A stretch of DNA of 64,000 nucleotides from CAVSMC01 sp963798655 (lineage in GTDB: Bacteria > Pseudomonadota > Gammaproteobacteria > Burkholderiales > Casimicrobiaceae). The stretch spans positions 372,001-436,000 of the forward strand of contig CAWCUH010000012.1 of assembly GCA_963798655.1 (NCBI GenBank), given 5' to 3'. The position numbers and the translations under genes were made by a program. This document shows positions 25,390 to 35,821 of this stretch, in pieces. The stretch's first letter is position 1, and the number at the start of each line of letters is the position of its first letter. The notes below the pieces were generated by a model that was not told where the DNA came from, ran no database searches, and saw only the letters and a program-made list of their open reading frames with translations.

Positions 25390-25864
25390 TCAGCCGGTGT
25401 GCACCGGCATCCTGCAACCGATGATTGGCTCGCTCTTCCCGACGACGGGCGTCCAATCGGTGCTGGTCGCCGTGCGGAACTGCGCGTTCACGTAATAGCG
25501 CCGGCATGGCTCGGCCTTCAGCCGGAAATGTCGCTCGGTGCCGGCAAAGCCGTGACGCGGCGGCGACTGCACGACGACATCGCGCAGCCCCGGATCGATC
25601 TTGATCGACGGCTCGCTCGCGTAGCGACCGTCGACACGGCGAATCACCGTGCCGGCGCGATCTGACGAGCGCTCCCGACGCGCGTCCGGTTATCTCGCTC
25701 CACGTCACGCGCACCGATGGCAGCGGTCCAACGTCGGGCGTGCCGAACGGGGAGTCCCGCGGCGGCGGACCACCGGACAACGGCGTCTGCCCGAGCGCAG
25801 TCGACGCGACGAAGGCCAGCAACCCGAACGCTCTTCGTACCGGGATCGCGGCAGCAGGAGTCAT
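25390..25864 (-). pseudogene. Small exported protein broken by one frameshift
   Basis: The N-terminal frame starts at 25864 with a good signal peptide (RAFGLLAFVASTALG) and runs to TWSEITGRAS. Homology-like composition then moves to another frame near 25680, which continues as TVIRRVDGRYASEPSIKIDPG and ends PVHTG at 25390. The joined product would be about 155 residues with two cysteines (CRRYY, GCRMP) and a basic domain. I do not recognise the family. A one-base indel in the genome or in the sequencing is the simplest explanation. The following 25181-25389 shows no gene. Confidence 0.5.
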
Positions 25865-25912
25865 ACCAGGCCTTCAAACGGATGAGACCCGCGCGAGGCT
25901 GACCGCGCGGCG

Positions 25913-25937
25913 AAAAAAAGCCCCGCCGAGGCGGGGC
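25913..25937 (-). terminator. Rho-independent terminator of groESL
   Basis: Read on the minus strand, GCCCCGCC-TC-GGCGGGGC forms a perfect 8-base stem just after the groEL stop and is followed by a run of seven T. It sits 20 bases downstream of groEL. Confidence 0.9.
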
Positions 25938-25957
25938 CTTTCGTCATCGGTGCACGA

Positions 25958-27601
<1,644 letters not shown>

Positions 27602-27643
27602 CTGAATCTCCTGAATTCGTGTCTTAGTGTGGGCGGCGGCAAC

Positions 27644-27934
27644 TCAGGCGACGATGCCGATGATGTCGTCTTCGCGCATGTGCAAGAGGTCCTGGCCGTC
27701 GATCTTGAATTCCTGGCCCGAGTACTTGCCGAAGAGCACCTTGTCGCCGATCTTGACGCCCATCGCGATCACCTTGCCGTTGTCGTCGGTCTTGCCTGGC
27801 CCGACCGCGACCACTTCGCCGGTTTGCGGCTTTTCGGCCGCCGTGTCCGGAATGACGATGCCGCCGGCTGTCTTACGCTCTTCCTCGAGACGCCGGAGGA
27901 TCACACGGTCGTGCAGAGGACGAATATTCATCAT
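27644..27934 (-). CDS. groES: Co-chaperonin GroES
   Basis: Seven-subunit lid of the GroEL chamber. It has 96 residues. MNIRPLHDRVILRRLEEE, the mobile loop TAGGIVIPDTAAEKP and the C-terminal KYSGQEFKIDGQDLLHMREDDI are typical. A second in-frame ATG follows the first at 27931; GGAGAG lies upstream. The gene is under a CIRCE element. Confidence 0.98.
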   Translation of the reverse strand: MMNIRPLHDRVILRRLEEERKTAGGIVIPDTAAEKPQTGEVVAVGPGKTDDNGKVIAMGVKIGDKVLFGKYSGQEFKIDGQDLLHMREDDIIGIVA

Positions 27935-28019
27935 GTCGAGACACTCTCCAATTAACTTTGTGATTTCAGCCGCTTACGAATGAAGCGACCGCCTGGCCGC
28001 AGCGGGGCGGGCGCCCCTG

Positions 28020-28046
28020 TTAGCACTCGGCCTTCGCGAGTGCTAA
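28020..28046 (-). promoter_or_regulatory. CIRCE operator (HrcA binding site) of groESL
   Basis: Exact consensus TTAGCACTC-N9-GAGTGCTAA at 28020-28046. HrcA binds this element in many bacteria and represses groESL at normal temperature. hrcA itself is not in the window. The operator overlaps the end of the predicted -10 and the transcription start, a position suited to repression. Confidence 0.95.
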
Positions 28047-28074
28047 TAATACGGATGCGGGGACCTCAAATCAA
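28046..28074 (-). promoter_or_regulatory. Predicted groESL promoter
   Basis: On the minus strand TTGATT (28074-28069) and TATTAT (28051-28046) are separated by 17 bases, a good sigma70-type promoter directly joined to the CIRCE element. No clear sigma32-type promoter was noticed. Confidence 0.65.
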
Positions 28075-28128
28075 GCCCGCAAGCGGCCGCAGGCGAAAAA
28101 AACTTTGCGCTGCCCCGGCGAAAGCCGG

Positions 28129-30183
28129 TCAGGCGGTGGCAGTGCTGTTTGCGTGCGCGGCGGCCGCCCGGCGGCGCGCGATGCCGCCGACGACCGCGCA
28201 CAGCTGCTCGACCGTGTTCTGCTTGTAGACGATGTCGGCGATGCCGATTGCCGCGGCATCGGCGCGCAGCCCCTCGGTGACATACCCGGATGTGAGCACC
28301 ACCGGCAGCGCCGGGTTGACGCCCCGGAGCGCGCGCGCCATCTCGAGGCCCGACAGACCCGGCATGTTGACGTCGGTCACGACGAGGTCGAAGCGCCGCG
28401 GGTCGGCACGCACCAAACCGAGCGCGTCGTCCGCCCTCGCGCTCGTCGTCACCTGGAAGCCATCCCGGCGCAGGAGCCGGCTCGCGAGGAATGCGAGCGA
28501 CTCGTCGTCGTCGACATAGAGGATCCGCGCCTCGTGCGCGGCGCATTCACCGCCACCGGCGTTTGCCGGCTGCCATCCGGCGGGGTCGACGGCCGGAAAA
28601 TACACGTCGAATCGCGTGCCGCGACCCGGTGCGCTGTCGGCGACGATGAAGCCGCTGTGCGACGTGACGATGCCGTGCACGACCGAAAGCCCAAGGCCCG
28701 TCCCTGCCCCGACGCGCTTGGTCGTGTAGAACGGCTCGAACATGCGCGCCCTGGTCTGTGCGTCCATTCCGCTCCCGCTATCGATCACCGAGAGCCGCGC
28801 GTAGTGTCCCGACGCGAGCGACGAGCGTGACGCGTCGGGCATGTCATCAGGGACCGCCGGCGCGATCTGCACGCGGATCGTGCCCTTCGAGCCCTCCATC
28901 GCATGCGCGGCATTCGTCGCAAGGTTCATCAGCACGCGATGGAGCTGCGTCGGGTCGGCCCAGATCCGGGGCGGCGCGCCGTGGCAGTCGACGACGAGGT
29001 CGACGTGCGCAGGCAGCAGCGGGCGCACGAGCTTCGCGGCTTCGACGACGACGTCGCTCATCACGATCAGCTCGCGCTTCGGTGCACGCTGCTGGCTGAA
29101 CGTCAACATCTGGTCGACGAGGTCGCGCGCGCGATGGCCGGCGCTTCGGATCTCATCCAGGCTCTCGTGCGCGTCCGCGCCGTTGTAGAGCGCATGGCGT
29201 GCGAGCTCCACGTTGCCGACGATCGCCGCGACGATGTTGTTGAAGTCGTGCGCGATGCCGCCGGCGAGCGTTCCGATCGCTTCCATCTTCTGCGCGTCGC
29301 GCAGCCTCGCCTCGAGCTGCGCGCGCATGTCATCGGCACGCCGGCCATCGGTCAGGTCGCGCAGGAAGACCGTGTACAGCGGCTTGTCGTCGACCTGCAC
29401 GAACGACATCGACGCTTCCAGCGGAAAGCACTCGCCGTCGGCGCGCACGCCGGTGAGCGCGTCGAAGCGGCCGCTCGCGCGACCTGCGAGCGCGCTTTTG
29501 CGGCAGCGTTCGAGCTCGTCGTGATGCCGGTCGGGCGCGCGCGCCGGAATGAAGCGACCGAGCGACGTGCCGATCGCCTCCTCGGCCGCGCAACGGAACA
29601 TCGACTCCGCCGACGCGTTGAACACGAGGATCCGCTCGTCGGCGTCGACGGTGACGACCGCGTCCATCGCGGAATCGATGATCGATGCGAGCTTCAGCTC
29701 GCTCTCGCGCAGCGCCTTCTGCGCGCGCTCGCGCTCCGTCGGCTCATGCAGCCTGTCGCGCTCGACGGCGTTCTGTGCTTCGCGGCGATTGCGCTCGGTC
29801 ACGTCGCGCACGATCCATCCCGCGCGCTCGCGCCCGGCGCGGTCGCGATAGAGATTGGAGACAACCTCGGCCTCGACTCGCTCGCCCCCGCGGCGCACGA
29901 ACGCCAACTCGCCGGCAAATCGTCCGCACGCGCCGAGCGCCGCCATCGCGTCGTTCCAGCGAACGTCGGCATCGTCGATCGACGGCGCGAGGCCGTGCGA
30001 TCGAAGATCCGCTTCGTCGCGGTCGAACAGTGCGCAGGCGGCACTGTTCGCCGCCAAGATGTTATGCGCGCGATCACTGACGACGATCGCCGCGCCGCTC
30101 GTCGCGACCAACTCGCGATAGACGGCCTCGTCTTCGCCGCGCGGTGTCGCGACGCGGCGGCCGCGGCGGGTCGGAACGGTCAT
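28129..30183 (-). CDS. Hybrid sensor kinase PAS-PAS-HisKA-HATPase-receiver
   Basis: Cytoplasmic hybrid kinase of 684 residues without membrane helices. It has a PAS domain near residues 20-130, a second near 165-285, an H-box GGIAHDFNNIVAAIVGN (the His in AHDFNN), an HATPase domain with NLATNAAHAM and GTGLGLSVVHGI, and a C-terminal receiver whose phosphorylated Asp is in VVTDVNMPG. The H-box of the AHDFNN type is common in kinases that signal through their own receiver. The start is the ATG at 30183 (MTVPTRRGRR). No partner regulator or phosphotransfer protein is adjacent. Confidence 0.88.
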   Translation of the reverse strand: MTVPTRRGRRVATPRGEDEAVYRELVATSGAAIVVSDRAHNILAANSAACALFDRDEADLRSHGLAPSIDDADVRWNDAMAALGACGRFAGELAFVRRGGERVEAEVVSNLYRDRAGRERAGWIVRDVTERNRREAQNAVERDRLHEPTERERAQKALRESELKLASIIDSAMDAVVTVDADERILVFNASAESMFRCAAEEAIGTSLGRFIPARAPDRHHDELERCRKSALAGRASGRFDALTGVRADGECFPLEASMSFVQVDDKPLYTVFLRDLTDGRRADDMRAQLEARLRDAQKMEAIGTLAGGIAHDFNNIVAAIVGNVELARHALYNGADAHESLDEIRSAGHRARDLVDQMLTFSQQRAPKRELIVMSDVVVEAAKLVRPLLPAHVDLVVDCHGAPPRIWADPTQLHRVLMNLATNAAHAMEGSKGTIRVQIAPAVPDDMPDASRSSLASGHYARLSVIDSGSGMDAQTRARMFEPFYTTKRVGAGTGLGLSVVHGIVTSHSGFIVADSAPGRGTRFDVYFPAVDPAGWQPANAGGGECAAHEARILYVDDDESLAFLASRLLRRDGFQVTTSARADDALGLVRADPRRFDLVVTDVNMPGLSGLEMARALRGVNPALPVVLTSGYVTEGLRADAAAIGIADIVYKQNTVEQLCAVVGGIARRRAAAAHANSTATA

Positions 30184-30334
30184 CGGCTTGGGCGGCTCGT
30201 GTTGTCTGGCTCGCCTCGGCCCTCGAAGCAAGAAGCGCACCCGCCGCCCGCGGCCACGCGGCGACCGCTCGTAAGGTAGCAGGCCCGAAGCGCCCGCAGC
30301 CGATGTACCGTGTCGCTCGCCACCGGTCCACGCC

Positions 30335-30904
30335 ATGCTCGCACCCGCCCACGTCGGTCATCTCGCCATGCTGCGCTCGCTCATTCGGCGCAGCGCCGCC
30401 GAGGGCAGCTTCGACCGCGAACTGGCGGGCGACACACCCGCCGCCGAGGAATTCTTCGGCAAGCTCAAGCAGGCGCTCGTCAACGGCTATTTCGTCGAGA
30501 GCAACGCGGGCACCGGCCGGATCGAGACGGTCGCCGTTCCCGGCTACGTCTATTGGCCCGAGGGCCGCCACAGCGGAGCGCCGCCGGCAGGTTTTGGTCT
30601 GTTTCGCGCGCTCGACGACGGCTTCGAGCTGTGGCTCGCGGGGCTCGAGCTCGGCGAGCGCGGCAGCGGAAACGGCCGCGCGCTTCTCGCGGCGCTGCTC
30701 GCGACGCCTCCCGGTCAGCGGACGTGGGTCGTGCGCATCCCGCGCGAATCGCGTTATGTGTCGGCCGTGCAGCGGGTTTTGTCCGAGCTCGGCTTCGATT
30801 GCGCAGGCGACACGCAGCGTCTTCGCTGGTTCGTGCGCCGCGGCGCCCCGACCGCACTTGCAAGCCGCATCCGCGGCGCAGTTCAGGCGCGCTCCGTCAA
30901 CTAG
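30335..30904 (+). CDS. Hypothetical protein, weakly GNAT-like
   Basis: A 189-residue soluble protein divergent from the hybrid kinase. The N-terminal stretch APAHVGHLAMLRSLIRRSA, the central beta-rich GLFRALDDGFELWLAGLEL and the following GERGSGNGRALLAALL, which could be the acetyl-CoA-binding turn, recall a GNAT acetyltransferase. The usual Q/R-x-x-G-x-G/A pattern is imperfect, so I call it only tentatively. Codon usage agrees with a real gene. Start at ATG 30335. Confidence 0.55.
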   Translation: MLAPAHVGHLAMLRSLIRRSAAEGSFDRELAGDTPAAEEFFGKLKQALVNGYFVESNAGTGRIETVAVPGYVYWPEGRHSGAPPAGFGLFRALDDGFELWLAGLELGERGSGNGRALLAALLATPPGQRTWVVRIPRESRYVSAVQRVLSELGFDCAGDTQRLRWFVRRGAPTALASRIRGAVQARSVN

Positions 30905-30993
30905 CCGACTCGCATTCGGCGAGAGGCACTGCCGCGCAACGCGCGGTTCGGCTGTGATACCGTTACGCCGCCCTTCGAGTGCAAGCCTGCGCA

Positions 30994-31782
30994 ATGAGTG
31001 CGACGCCGCCCGACTCCCCGCCGCCACCGCCTCCGATGCCTGTCGGCGAACCGGCCGCAACGCGCCCGCGAGAGGGCTGGGCGGTCGACGCGAACCGCGG
31101 CGTTGCGTGGTGGAGCGAGGGCTGGCGGCTGTTCGTCGCTTCGCCGGTGATCTGGATCGTCATCACGCTGCTTTACGCGGCGCTGATCATCGGCCTTCAC
31201 CTGATTCCGGTCATCGGCCAGGTCGCCGGCACGGTGCTGACGCCGGTGCTCGCCGCCGGCGTGCTGCTCGGCTGCCGCAGCCTGGATCGCGGTGGGGAAT
31301 TGACCGTCGGCGATCTCTTCGCGGGCTTCGGCAAGAACGTCGGTCCGCTGGCGCTGCTTGGCCTGCTCTACCTCGTCGGCTGGGTGCTCGCGTTCCTGAT
31401 CGCGCTCGTCGTGCTCGGCGCGTCATTCGGTTTCGGCGCGCTCTCGTCGATGTGGAGCGGCGACCCGATGAGCATGCTGCGCGCGTTCGGCCTCGGTGCG
31501 CTGGTGATGCTGCTCGTGTTACTGCTTGTCGCCGTGCCGCTCGCGATGGCGTACTGGTTCGCGCCGGCGCTGGTCGCGCTGCGCAACGACGAGCCGTTCG
31601 CGTCGCTCAAGACGAGCTTCGCCGCGTGCATGCGCAACGTGCCGCCGTTCCTCATCTACGGGCTTGTCGGCATCGTGCTCGCGATCGTCGCGACGATTCC
31701 TTTCGGCCTCGGCTGGATCGTGCTGGGACCGGTGTTCGCCGGCTCGGTGTACGCGAGCTATAAGGACATCTTCGGCGACTAA
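30994..31782 (+). CDS. BPSS1780-family membrane protein (first paralogue)
   Basis: Inner-membrane protein of 262 residues. A proline-rich N-terminus (SPPPPPPMP) is followed by the family start RGVAWWSEGWRLFVASPVIW and about six membrane helices, with MAYWFAPALVALRN near the fifth and a YASYKDIF C-terminus. Function is unknown. Start at ATG 30994; a GTG at 30979 is possible. Its stop TAA overlaps the polA stop TAG on the other strand (CTAA). A second paralogue lies at 36820, on the far side of polA and thrB. Confidence 0.8.
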   Translation: MSATPPDSPPPPPPMPVGEPAATRPREGWAVDANRGVAWWSEGWRLFVASPVIWIVITLLYAALIIGLHLIPVIGQVAGTVLTPVLAAGVLLGCRSLDRGGELTVGDLFAGFGKNVGPLALLGLLYLVGWVLAFLIALVVLGASFGFGALSSMWSGDPMSMLRAFGLGALVMLLVLLLVAVPLAMAYWFAPALVALRNDEPFASLKTSFAACMRNVPPFLIYGLVGIVLAIVATIPFGLGWIVLGPVFAGSVYASYKDIFGD

Positions 31783-34553
31783 TGGGCGCGCTCCCAGTTC
31801 GGGCCCACGCCGACGTCGACGACGAGCGGCACGGACAGCTCGGCGACGCCGCTCATCAACCGCGGCAACTCCTCTCGCATCTGCGCGAGCTCGGCCTCGG
31901 GCACCTCGAACACGAGCTCGTCGTGCACCTGCAGGATCAGCATCGATGACAGCCGCTCGCGATCGAGCCAGCTCTGCACGGCGATCATCGCGAGCTTCAC
32001 CAGGTCGGCGGCCGTTCCCTGCATCGGCGCGTTGATCGCCGCGCGCTCGGCGCCGGCGCGACGCGGGCCGCTCGCCGCGCGGATGTCGGGCAGCCAGAGC
32101 CTGCGCCCGAACACCGTCTCGACGAAGCCCTGCGCTCGCGCGAGCTCGCGCGTTCGCTGCATGTACTCGGCGACACCGGGATAGCGCTGGAAGTATTTCT
32201 CGATGAACTGCGCGGCGGCGCCGCGCTCGATGCCGAGCCGCGTCGCGAGACCGAACGCGCCCATCCCGTAGATCAGGCCGAAATTCACCATCTTGATGTA
32301 GTTGCGCTGCTCGGATGAAACGTCGGCCGGCGCGATGCCGAAGATGTCGCCGGCGGTGGCGCGGTGAATGTCGGAGCCCTGCATGAACGCGTTGATCAGC
32401 GCACGATCCTCGGACAGGTGCGCCATGATTCGCAGCTCGATCTGCGAATAATCCGCCGACACGATCACGCTGCCGTGCGACGCGACGAACGCCTCGCGAA
32501 TGCGCCGGCCTTCGGCGGTGCGCACGGGAATGTTCTGCAGGTTCGGCTCGGTGGACGCGAGCCGCCCCGTTACCGCCGTCGCCTGTCCATAGCACGTGTG
32601 CACGCGGCCGGTGCGCGCGTTCACCATCTGCGGCAGCTTGTCGGTGTACGTCGATTTCAGTTTCGACAATGCGCGATGCTCGAGCAGCAGCTTCGGCAGC
32701 GCATGGTCGGCAGCGAGCGCTTCCAGCACCTCCTCGTCGGTCGACGGCTGTCCGGTCGCCGTCTTCTTGATCACCGGAAGCCCGAGCTTCGTGAAAAGGA
32801 TCTCGCAAAGCTGCTTCGGCGAGCCGAGGTTGAACGGCTGGCCTGCCTGCGCGTACGCCTGCTGCTCGAGCGCGGCGACGCGTTCGGCGAGACCGCGGCC
32901 CTGCTCCGCGAGCAGCGCCGAGTCGATCAGCACGCCGTTGCGCTCGACGCGGAAGAGCACTTCGCGCACCGGCAGCTCGATCGTCGAATAGATCGTCGTC
33001 AGTTTCTCGTCGGCGTCGATGCGCGCCGAAAGCGCGCGGTGCAGCTGCAGCGTCACGTCGGCGCGCTCGGTCGCGTATTCACCGGCGCGCTCGACCGGCA
33101 CCTGATCGAACCCGATGCGGTTCGCGCCCTTGCCCGTGACCTCGTCGTACGTGAGCGTCTTCACGTCGAGGTGACGCCACGCGAGATTGTCCATGTCATG
33201 CGGCTTGTGCGACTCGAGCACGTACGACTCGAGCAGCGTGTCGTGCGCGACGCCGGCGAGCGCGAGGCCATGATTGGCGAGCACGTGCTCGTCGAACTTG
33301 ATGTTCTGCCCGACCTTCCTCTTCGCCGGATCGGCGCACCAGGGCGCGAGCCGCGCGAGCGTCGCATCGAGATCGAGCTGATCGGGAGCGCCGGCGTATC
33401 GATGCGCGAGCGGGATGTAGCACGCGTAGCCCGGCTCGACGGCGAACGCGACGCCGACGATCCTCGCTTCCATCGGGTCGACGGCCGTCGTCTCGATGCC
33501 GAACGAGACGAGCTCGGCGCGCTCGAGCGCCTCGATCCAGCGCGCGAGCGCCGTCTCGTCGCGCACGATCTCGTAGTGTCGCGGCATGTGCGGTTTCGGA
33601 TGCGCGGACGGCTCGTCGTGCGGCGCGAAGTCGCGCTCGTTCTGCACGGCGCGCCGCGCGATCTTCCCGGCGACGTCGTCCTGCGGCATGTCGGCGGCGC
33701 GTCCCGTCGTCTGCACGCCGTCCTTCAGCCAGCTCTTGAACTCGAAACGCTCGAACATCGATGCGAGCTTCGGGCGATCCGGCTCGCTCAACTTGAGCTC
33801 GTCGAACGCGATCGGCAGCGTGCAATCCGTTCTGACCGTCATCAGACGCTTGCCTTGCGGCAGCCAGTCGAGCGCCGCGCGCAGGTTGTCGCCGACCACG
33901 CCTGGAATCTCGCTCGCGTGCGCGATCACCCCGTCGAGCGATCCATATTGCGCGAGCCATTTCGCCGCGGTCTTCGGACCGACCTTCGGCACCCCCGGAA
34001 CGTTGTCGACGCTGTCGCCGACGAGCGTGAGAAGATCGAGCACCTGGTCGGCCCGCACGCCGAACTTCGCGACGACACCGTCTTCGTCGAGCGTCTCGTT
34101 GCTCATCGTGTTGACGAGCGTCACGCCCTTGCAGACGAGCTGCGCGAGATCCTTGTCGGACGTCGACACGACGACGTCGTAGCCCTGCGCATGCGCCTGC
34201 GTCGCGAGCGTGCCGATGACGTCGTCCGCCTCGACGCCCTCGACGCTGACGAGCGGCCATCCGTGCGCGCTGACGAGCTCGTGCAGCGGTTGTATCTGGC
34301 GCGACAGATCGTCGGGCATCGGCGCGCGATTCGCCTTGTACTGCGGATACCAGTCGTCGCGAAACGTCTTGCCGGGCGCGTCGAACACGACTGCGAATCG
34401 GTCCGGCTTGCCGTCCTCCACCATTCGGCGCAACATCGAAACGACACCGCGCAGCGCACCGGTTGGCTCGCCGGTACGCGTGCGAAGATCGGGCAGCGCG
34501 TGGAACGCGCGATACAAGTACGACGATCCATCCACCAGTACGAGCGTGGGCAT
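31779..34553 (-). CDS. polA: DNA polymerase I with apparently inactive proofreading domain
   Basis: Repair and Okazaki-fragment polymerase, 924 residues. The N-terminal 5' nuclease (MPTLVLVDGSSYLYRAFHAL, KVGPKTAAKWL) and polymerase motifs A (DYSQIELRIMAHL), B (RNYIKMVNFGLIYG) and C (QVHDELVFEV) are intact. The middle 3'-5' exonuclease fold is present, but motif I reads SFGIETT instead of FDTET (Gly at residue 352 in place of the metal-binding Asp; Glu354 kept) and motif III reads YATERAD instead of YAxEDAD (Arg497 in place of Asp). Loss of both should abolish proofreading. The ATG overlaps the start codon of the divergent LOG gene. Confidence 0.95.
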   Translation of the reverse strand: MPTLVLVDGSSYLYRAFHALPDLRTRTGEPTGALRGVVSMLRRMVEDGKPDRFAVVFDAPGKTFRDDWYPQYKANRAPMPDDLSRQIQPLHELVSAHGWPLVSVEGVEADDVIGTLATQAHAQGYDVVVSTSDKDLAQLVCKGVTLVNTMSNETLDEDGVVAKFGVRADQVLDLLTLVGDSVDNVPGVPKVGPKTAAKWLAQYGSLDGVIAHASEIPGVVGDNLRAALDWLPQGKRLMTVRTDCTLPIAFDELKLSEPDRPKLASMFERFEFKSWLKDGVQTTGRAADMPQDDVAGKIARRAVQNERDFAPHDEPSAHPKPHMPRHYEIVRDETALARWIEALERAELVSFGIETTAVDPMEARIVGVAFAVEPGYACYIPLAHRYAGAPDQLDLDATLARLAPWCADPAKRKVGQNIKFDEHVLANHGLALAGVAHDTLLESYVLESHKPHDMDNLAWRHLDVKTLTYDEVTGKGANRIGFDQVPVERAGEYATERADVTLQLHRALSARIDADEKLTTIYSTIELPVREVLFRVERNGVLIDSALLAEQGRGLAERVAALEQQAYAQAGQPFNLGSPKQLCEILFTKLGLPVIKKTATGQPSTDEEVLEALAADHALPKLLLEHRALSKLKSTYTDKLPQMVNARTGRVHTCYGQATAVTGRLASTEPNLQNIPVRTAEGRRIREAFVASHGSVIVSADYSQIELRIMAHLSEDRALINAFMQGSDIHRATAGDIFGIAPADVSSEQRNYIKMVNFGLIYGMGAFGLATRLGIERGAAAQFIEKYFQRYPGVAEYMQRTRELARAQGFVETVFGRRLWLPDIRAASGPRRAGAERAAINAPMQGTAADLVKLAMIAVQSWLDRERLSSMLILQVHDELVFEVPEAELAQMREELPRLMSGVAELSVPLVVDVGVGPNWERAH

Positions 34554-35274
34554 GGCCGATACCGACAAGATTCCGGAGTTGATCGATTCGCAGGCGCTCT
34601 ACGGCACGAACGGCCGAGAGGCGTGGCGGGTGCTCGGCATTATGGCAGAGTTCGCGCTCGCGACCGAACGGCTGCGCGGCATCCAGCCGGCGGTGTCGAT
34701 GTTCGGCAGCGCGCGCATCGCGCCGTCGCATCCGCACTACGCGAAGGCCGAGCGCATCGCGCGATTGCTCTCCGACGCCGGCTTCACGGTCATCTCCGGC
34801 GGCGGCCCGGGCATCATGGAAGCGGCGAACCGCGGCGCGCACGCCGGGCGCTCGCCTGCCGTGGGCCTCAACATCCTGCTGCCGCGCGAGCACGGCAACG
34901 ACTTCCAGGACATCGGCTTCGACTTCCGCTACTTCTTCGCGCGCAAGATGATGTTCGTGCGCTTCGCGTCGGCGTACGTCGTCATGCCGGGCGGCTTCGG
35001 AACGCTCGACGAGCTGTCCGAATGCCTGACGCTCGTGCAGACGGGCAAGAGCCGGCGCATTCCGATCATTCTCGTCGGGAGCGAGTTCTGGAGCGGGCTC
35101 CTCGACTGGATGCGCACGCGGCTCGTCGCCGGCGGCATGATCGCGGCGGACGACATCGAGCTGATGCGCGTGATCGACGAGCCCGAATCGATCGTGGAGG
35201 CGATCTTCGACTTCTACGAAGGCCGCGGTTTCCAGCCGTCGCGCGCGGAACGCGAGAAGATGCTGAACCTCTAA
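34552..35274 (+). CDS. LOG-family protein (TIGR00730, lysine-decarboxylase-like Rossmann fold)
   Basis: A 240-residue member of the family that includes cytokinin-activating phosphoribohydrolases and bacterial nucleotide 5'-monophosphate nucleosidases. Motifs are SMFGSARIAP, SGGGPGIMEAANRGA (the conserved GGGxGIME) and VVMPGGFGTLDEL (PGGxGTxxE). The N-terminal MADTDKIPELIDSQALYG matches the long form found in related bacteria, which supports the ATG at 34552. That ATG shares the bases of CATG with the polA start on the other strand, so there is no spacer between the genes. Confidence 0.87.
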   Translation: MADTDKIPELIDSQALYGTNGREAWRVLGIMAEFALATERLRGIQPAVSMFGSARIAPSHPHYAKAERIARLLSDAGFTVISGGGPGIMEAANRGAHAGRSPAVGLNILLPREHGNDFQDIGFDFRYFFARKMMFVRFASAYVVMPGGFGTLDELSECLTLVQTGKSRRIPIILVGSEFWSGLLDWMRTRLVAGGMIAADDIELMRVIDEPESIVEAIFDFYEGRGFQPSRAEREKMLNL

Positions 35275-35302
35275 GTAGTGCGGGTGTGCGTAATTTGCAA
35301 CA

Positions 35303-35348
35303 CGCGGGCGTCCGTGTCGCGCTTTCGCGACGCGGATGTGCGCCCGCG
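35303..35348. repeat. Long GC-rich inverted repeat between LOG gene and DUF2782 gene
   Basis: CGCGGGCG (35303-35310) pairs with CGCCCGCG (35341-35348), and inside it GTCGCG-CTTT-CGCGAC (35316-35331) pairs perfectly. The hairpin is 28 bases after the LOG stop and could end its transcription, although no T-tract follows. A TAAGAT hexamer shortly downstream may be the -10 of the next gene. Confidence 0.5.
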
Positions 35349-35399
35349 GCTAAACCACGACCGCGGCTCTGGTAAGATGAAACAAACCTCGCGCGACGC

Positions 35400-35759
35400 A
35401 TGACAACGACTGTTCGCCACCCGTGCCGTTCCATGATCGCCGCGCTCGCGTTCGCGGCCGGCGGCGCGCTGGCGCAGCCGGCGCCGCCTCCGCCCGCGCT
35501 CGAGCCGCTGCCTGAAGTCCCGCCACCCCCCGGCGTCGCCGCCGACACCGATCTCGAACCTGCGGTGACCATTCGGCACACCGAAGGCGAGGTGCGCGAA
35601 GAAGCGCGCGTCAACGGCGAGATTCGCTGGATCCGCGTGACGCCGCGCAACGGCCGGCCTTATTTTCTCGTGCCCGACCAGGGCGGCGCGACGTTCATCC
35701 GACGCGACAGCCTGGACACGGGATTGAAGGTCCCGCTGTGGCTGCTCTACTCGTTCTAG
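35400..35759 (+). CDS. DUF2782 small secreted protein
   Basis: A 119-residue exported protein. The signal peptide covers residues 1-25 (SMIAALAFAAGGALAQ), then a Pro-rich stretch, then the conserved DUF2782 domain with VTIRHTEGEVREEARVNG, IRVTPRNGRPYFLV and a WLLYSF terminus. It is usually found between polA and thrB in betaproteobacteria, as here. Function unknown. The ATG at 35400 precedes a second ATG at 35433. Confidence 0.85.
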   Translation: MTTTVRHPCRSMIAALAFAAGGALAQPAPPPPALEPLPEVPPPPGVAADTDLEPAVTIRHTEGEVREEARVNGEIRWIRVTPRNGRPYFLVPDQGGATFIRRDSLDTGLKVPLWLLYSF

Positions 35760-35821
35760 GCTGACGACAAGCGGATCCTGATGCCGTCGCGCGCGAGCGT
35801 TCGCGTGCGACGCGACGCCCG

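Noticed and set aside
28129..30183. Reading the hybrid kinase as a regulator of groESL
   Set aside because: groESL already has its own promoter and an exact CIRCE element. The kinase is co-directional but upstream of that promoter, and nothing in the sequence links them.
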